DNA of 64,000 nucleotides from Brevibacillus borstelensis. GTDB lineage: Bacteria; Bacillota; Bacilli; Brevibacillales; Brevibacillaceae. The position numbers and the translations under genes are program-made. A model generated the notes under the pieces. That model worked only from the letters and a program-made list of their open reading frames with translations. It did not search any database and had not been told where the DNA came from. The stretch spans positions 62,001 through 126,000 of the forward strand of contig NZ_RHHO01000012.1 of assembly GCF_003710865.1 (NCBI RefSeq), in the 5' to 3' direction. Position 1 is the stretch's first letter; each line of letters starts with the position of its first letter. Below, in pieces: positions 62,574 to 64,000 of this stretch.

Positions 62574-63281
62574 TTACGACCGAGCCGCAGTCGCCTCTTC
62601 CAGCTCCGCCTGCAAAGGAAGCTGCCAATCGATCTCCTGCATTCCCTGCGAACGCAAAAACTGGTTGGTCCGCGAAAAGGGGCGGCTGCCAAAGAATCCG
62701 CGATTGGCCGAAAACGGGCTTGGATGCGGAGACGCAATGATGAAATGCTTGTTCGTATCAATAAATGACGCCTTTTCCTGCGCATGCCGTCCCCACAGAA
62801 TAAACACCAGCGGCGTTTCCCGGTCGTTCAAAGCGGCGATCACCCGGTCCGTAAAAATTTCCCAGCCTTTGCCTTTATGAGAGTTGGGATTTCCTCCCCG
62901 TACCGTCAACACCGTGTTGAGCAGCAGCACGCCCTGCTTGGCCCAATTGACCAAATACCCGTGCTGCGGGATCGTACAGCCCAAGTCGCTTTGAAGCTCC
63001 TTGTAAATATTTTGCAAGGACGGCGGCGTCGCTACCCCCGGCTTGACAGAAAAACTGAGTCCATGTGCCTGACCAGGACCGTGATACGGGTCCTGGCCGA
63101 GGATGACGACCTTGGCTTCCCGATATGGTGTGAGGTGAAGCGCATTGAATATATCGTACATGTCAGGATAGATTGCCTGGCTCTGGTATTCTGTTTTCAA
63201 AAATTCACGAAGCTGGATGTAGTATGGCTTTTCAAACTCGTCCGCCAATATCTCAGCCCAATCGTTCCGCAAAATAGACAT
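62574..63281 (-). CDS. ung: Uracil-DNA glycosylase
   Basis: Family 1 UDG of about 235 residues that removes uracil from DNA. Motifs are [22 protein letters not shown] (about 61-82, water-activating Asp), [27 protein letters not shown] (Asn of the uracil pocket) and the leucine-loop equivalent [21 protein letters not shown], in which Phe stands where E. coli has Leu (HPSPLS). Start ATG at 63281 ([10 protein letters not shown]) after AGGCAGGTGTCTAGC. It appears to be transcribed alone. The gap 63282-63570 shows no gene. Confidence 0.95.
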   Translation of the reverse strand: MSILRNDWAEILADEFEKPYYIQLREFLKTEYQSQAIYPDMYDIFNALHLTPYREAKVVILGQDPYHGPGQAHGLSFSVKPGVATPPSLQNIYKELQSDLGCTIPQHGYLVNWAKQGVLLLNTVLTVRGGNPNSHKGKGWEIFTDRVIAALNDRETPLVFILWGRHAQEKASFIDTNKHFIIASPHPSPFSANRGFFGSRPFSRTNQFLRSQGMQEIDWQLPLQAELEEATAARS

Positions 63282-63570
63282 GCTAGACACCTGCCTTTTC
63301 TCAGTAAAGCTTTCCCTCTATCATACCCTCTTCTAATTTGCTAGAAAAGAGACCGGGAAATCATCCCGCCATCAGACGGGCCTTCTTTCCTTGCCTGCCC
63401 GGGAAAACCATCCCCCTGCTAGGACCAACGCAGAGGGAACAGAATGCCTTTTTCCCGGTTTCTGGGCGTTCGCTCCTATGACCCTTGCTTGATAGCTTGG
63501 TCCTATGTTTTTTGTCATAATATCCCTTGGAATTCATTCATAGAAATAGAGATGGGAAAGAGGGTTTTTC

Positions 63571-64000
63571 ATGAAGTGGGATGTGAAGTCATTTGTTGGG
63601 GGAATTGTCGTGGGATCAGCACTGTTCTCCGGACTGGCCTTGGCGGCACCAGCGTACCCGGATTCAAGCGAGATCAACAAGACGCCGTTCACCTATTATT
63701 TTGACGGAGTGCCAAAATCACCAGCGATGGACGTACAAGGAATATTGTACAAAAATTCAGTCTATGTACCCATCCGTTTTGTCGCGGAAAATCTCGGCAA
63801 GTCAGTCATTTACGACGGGAAAACCAAATCGATCTATCTCGGCAAGCTTCCCGCCGGGAAAATGTATTCCAAAATGGAAGCCGTCGAGCTGGTCAAAAAG
63901 AAATTCGCGGGCAGCCTGACACCGCAGCATATCGTCGAATACGATCATGACGACGAAAAAGGGCACTACGTCATCCAGATATACCAGACCGTAGTGAACA
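63571..64000 (+). CDS. Secreted copper-amine-oxidase N-terminal-like (stalk) domain protein, partial
   Basis: Start ATG at 63571 after GGGAAAGAGGG; the gene runs off the right edge after 143 codons. A signal peptide (about 1-26, SFVGGIVVGSALFSGLALAAP) is followed by the pattern VQGILYKNSVYVPIRFVAENLGKSVIYDGKTKSIYLG (about 56-92), typical of the copper-amine-oxidase-N-like wall domain, and then the beginning of a PepSY-like part (KMEAVELVKKKFAG...VEYDHDDEKGHYVIQIYQ). Such proteins are common and mostly uncharacterised in Paenibacillaceae. Confidence 0.85.
   Translation, partial: MKWDVKSFVGGIVVGSALFSGLALAAPAYPDSSEINKTPFTYYFDGVPKSPAMDVQGILYKNSVYVPIRFVAENLGKSVIYDGKTKSIYLGKLPAGKMYSKMEAVELVKKKFAGSLTPQHIVEYDHDDEKGHYVIQIYQTVVN

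Overview
The window looks like a chromosomal segment of a Gram-positive, spore-forming-type Firmicute in the Paenibacillaceae, most probably Brevibacillus. The reasons are the B. subtilis-like gene order fadF(ywjF) - ywiB - speB/speE - pbpG(ywhE) - ywhD - ywgA - ywfO, several S-layer-homology (SLH) surface proteins, ribosome-binding sites of the AGGAGG type, frequent TTG/GTG starts, and a base composition a little above half GC. The genus assignment is inference. No rRNA, tRNA, CRISPR array or complete insertion sequence was seen.

Layout. 1-8.6 kb (minus strand) is a fatty-acid / branched-chain acyl-CoA operon: thiolase, 3-hydroxyacyl-CoA dehydrogenase, two acyl-CoA dehydrogenases, a MeaB-type GTPase, a TetR regulator and a B12-dependent IcmF mutase that runs off the left edge. 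8.9-12.8 kb holds an ECF sigma factor with a membrane anti-sigma-like partner, and fadF, the electron-transfer Fe-S protein. Palindromes of one family stand before the thiolase, fadF and probably the TetR gene, which suggests one regulon. 13.3-16.4 kb is lysine 2,3-aminomutase with a sigma-54 promoter and its own enhancer-binding protein. 16.5-25.4 kb has small membrane/unknown genes, an MFS exporter, the polyamine pair speE-speB, a class A penicillin-binding protein and ywhD. 25-33.6 kb is a secreted/cell-surface operon: SLH protein, a 1338-residue exported protein, a lipase-like hydrolase and a small membrane protein. 33.8-35.6 kb is ywgA-ywfO, followed by a 261-bp MITE-like element.

36-41.3 kb is an RND efflux operon with its TetR repressor and a well-formed operator/promoter. 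41.5-46.3 kb has an RluA pseudouridine synthase, a 56-residue small gene, an M29 aminopeptidase and the divergent selenium pair mnmH/selD. 46.3-48.1 kb is an MFS exporter behind a leader that carries a 9-codon peptide and an intrinsic terminator. 48.2-49.8 kb is AT-rich and holds a broken gene and a lipoprotein. 49.9-54.1 kb holds a large SLH/DUF4855 protein and an rRNA methyltransferase. 54.3-58.2 kb is glcD-glcF with a divergent GntR regulator and two LutR-like TCATC-N-GATGA sites. 58.3-64 kb holds an Fpg/Nei glycosylase, an acetyltransferase, a DUF1232 protein, thiamine pyrophosphokinase, uracil-DNA glycosylase and the start of a copper-amine-oxidase-N-like secreted protein.

The most interesting unexplained structure is non-coding: (i) two inverted ~215-bp copies of a long palindromic element whose arms differ by compensating changes, (ii) a second long palindrome after thiN with a partial copy nearby, (iii) degenerate short tandem repeats that repeatedly lie between a stop codon and its terminator, (iv) the MITE-like element upstream of ywfO, and (v) the candidate attenuator leader in front of the MFS exporter.
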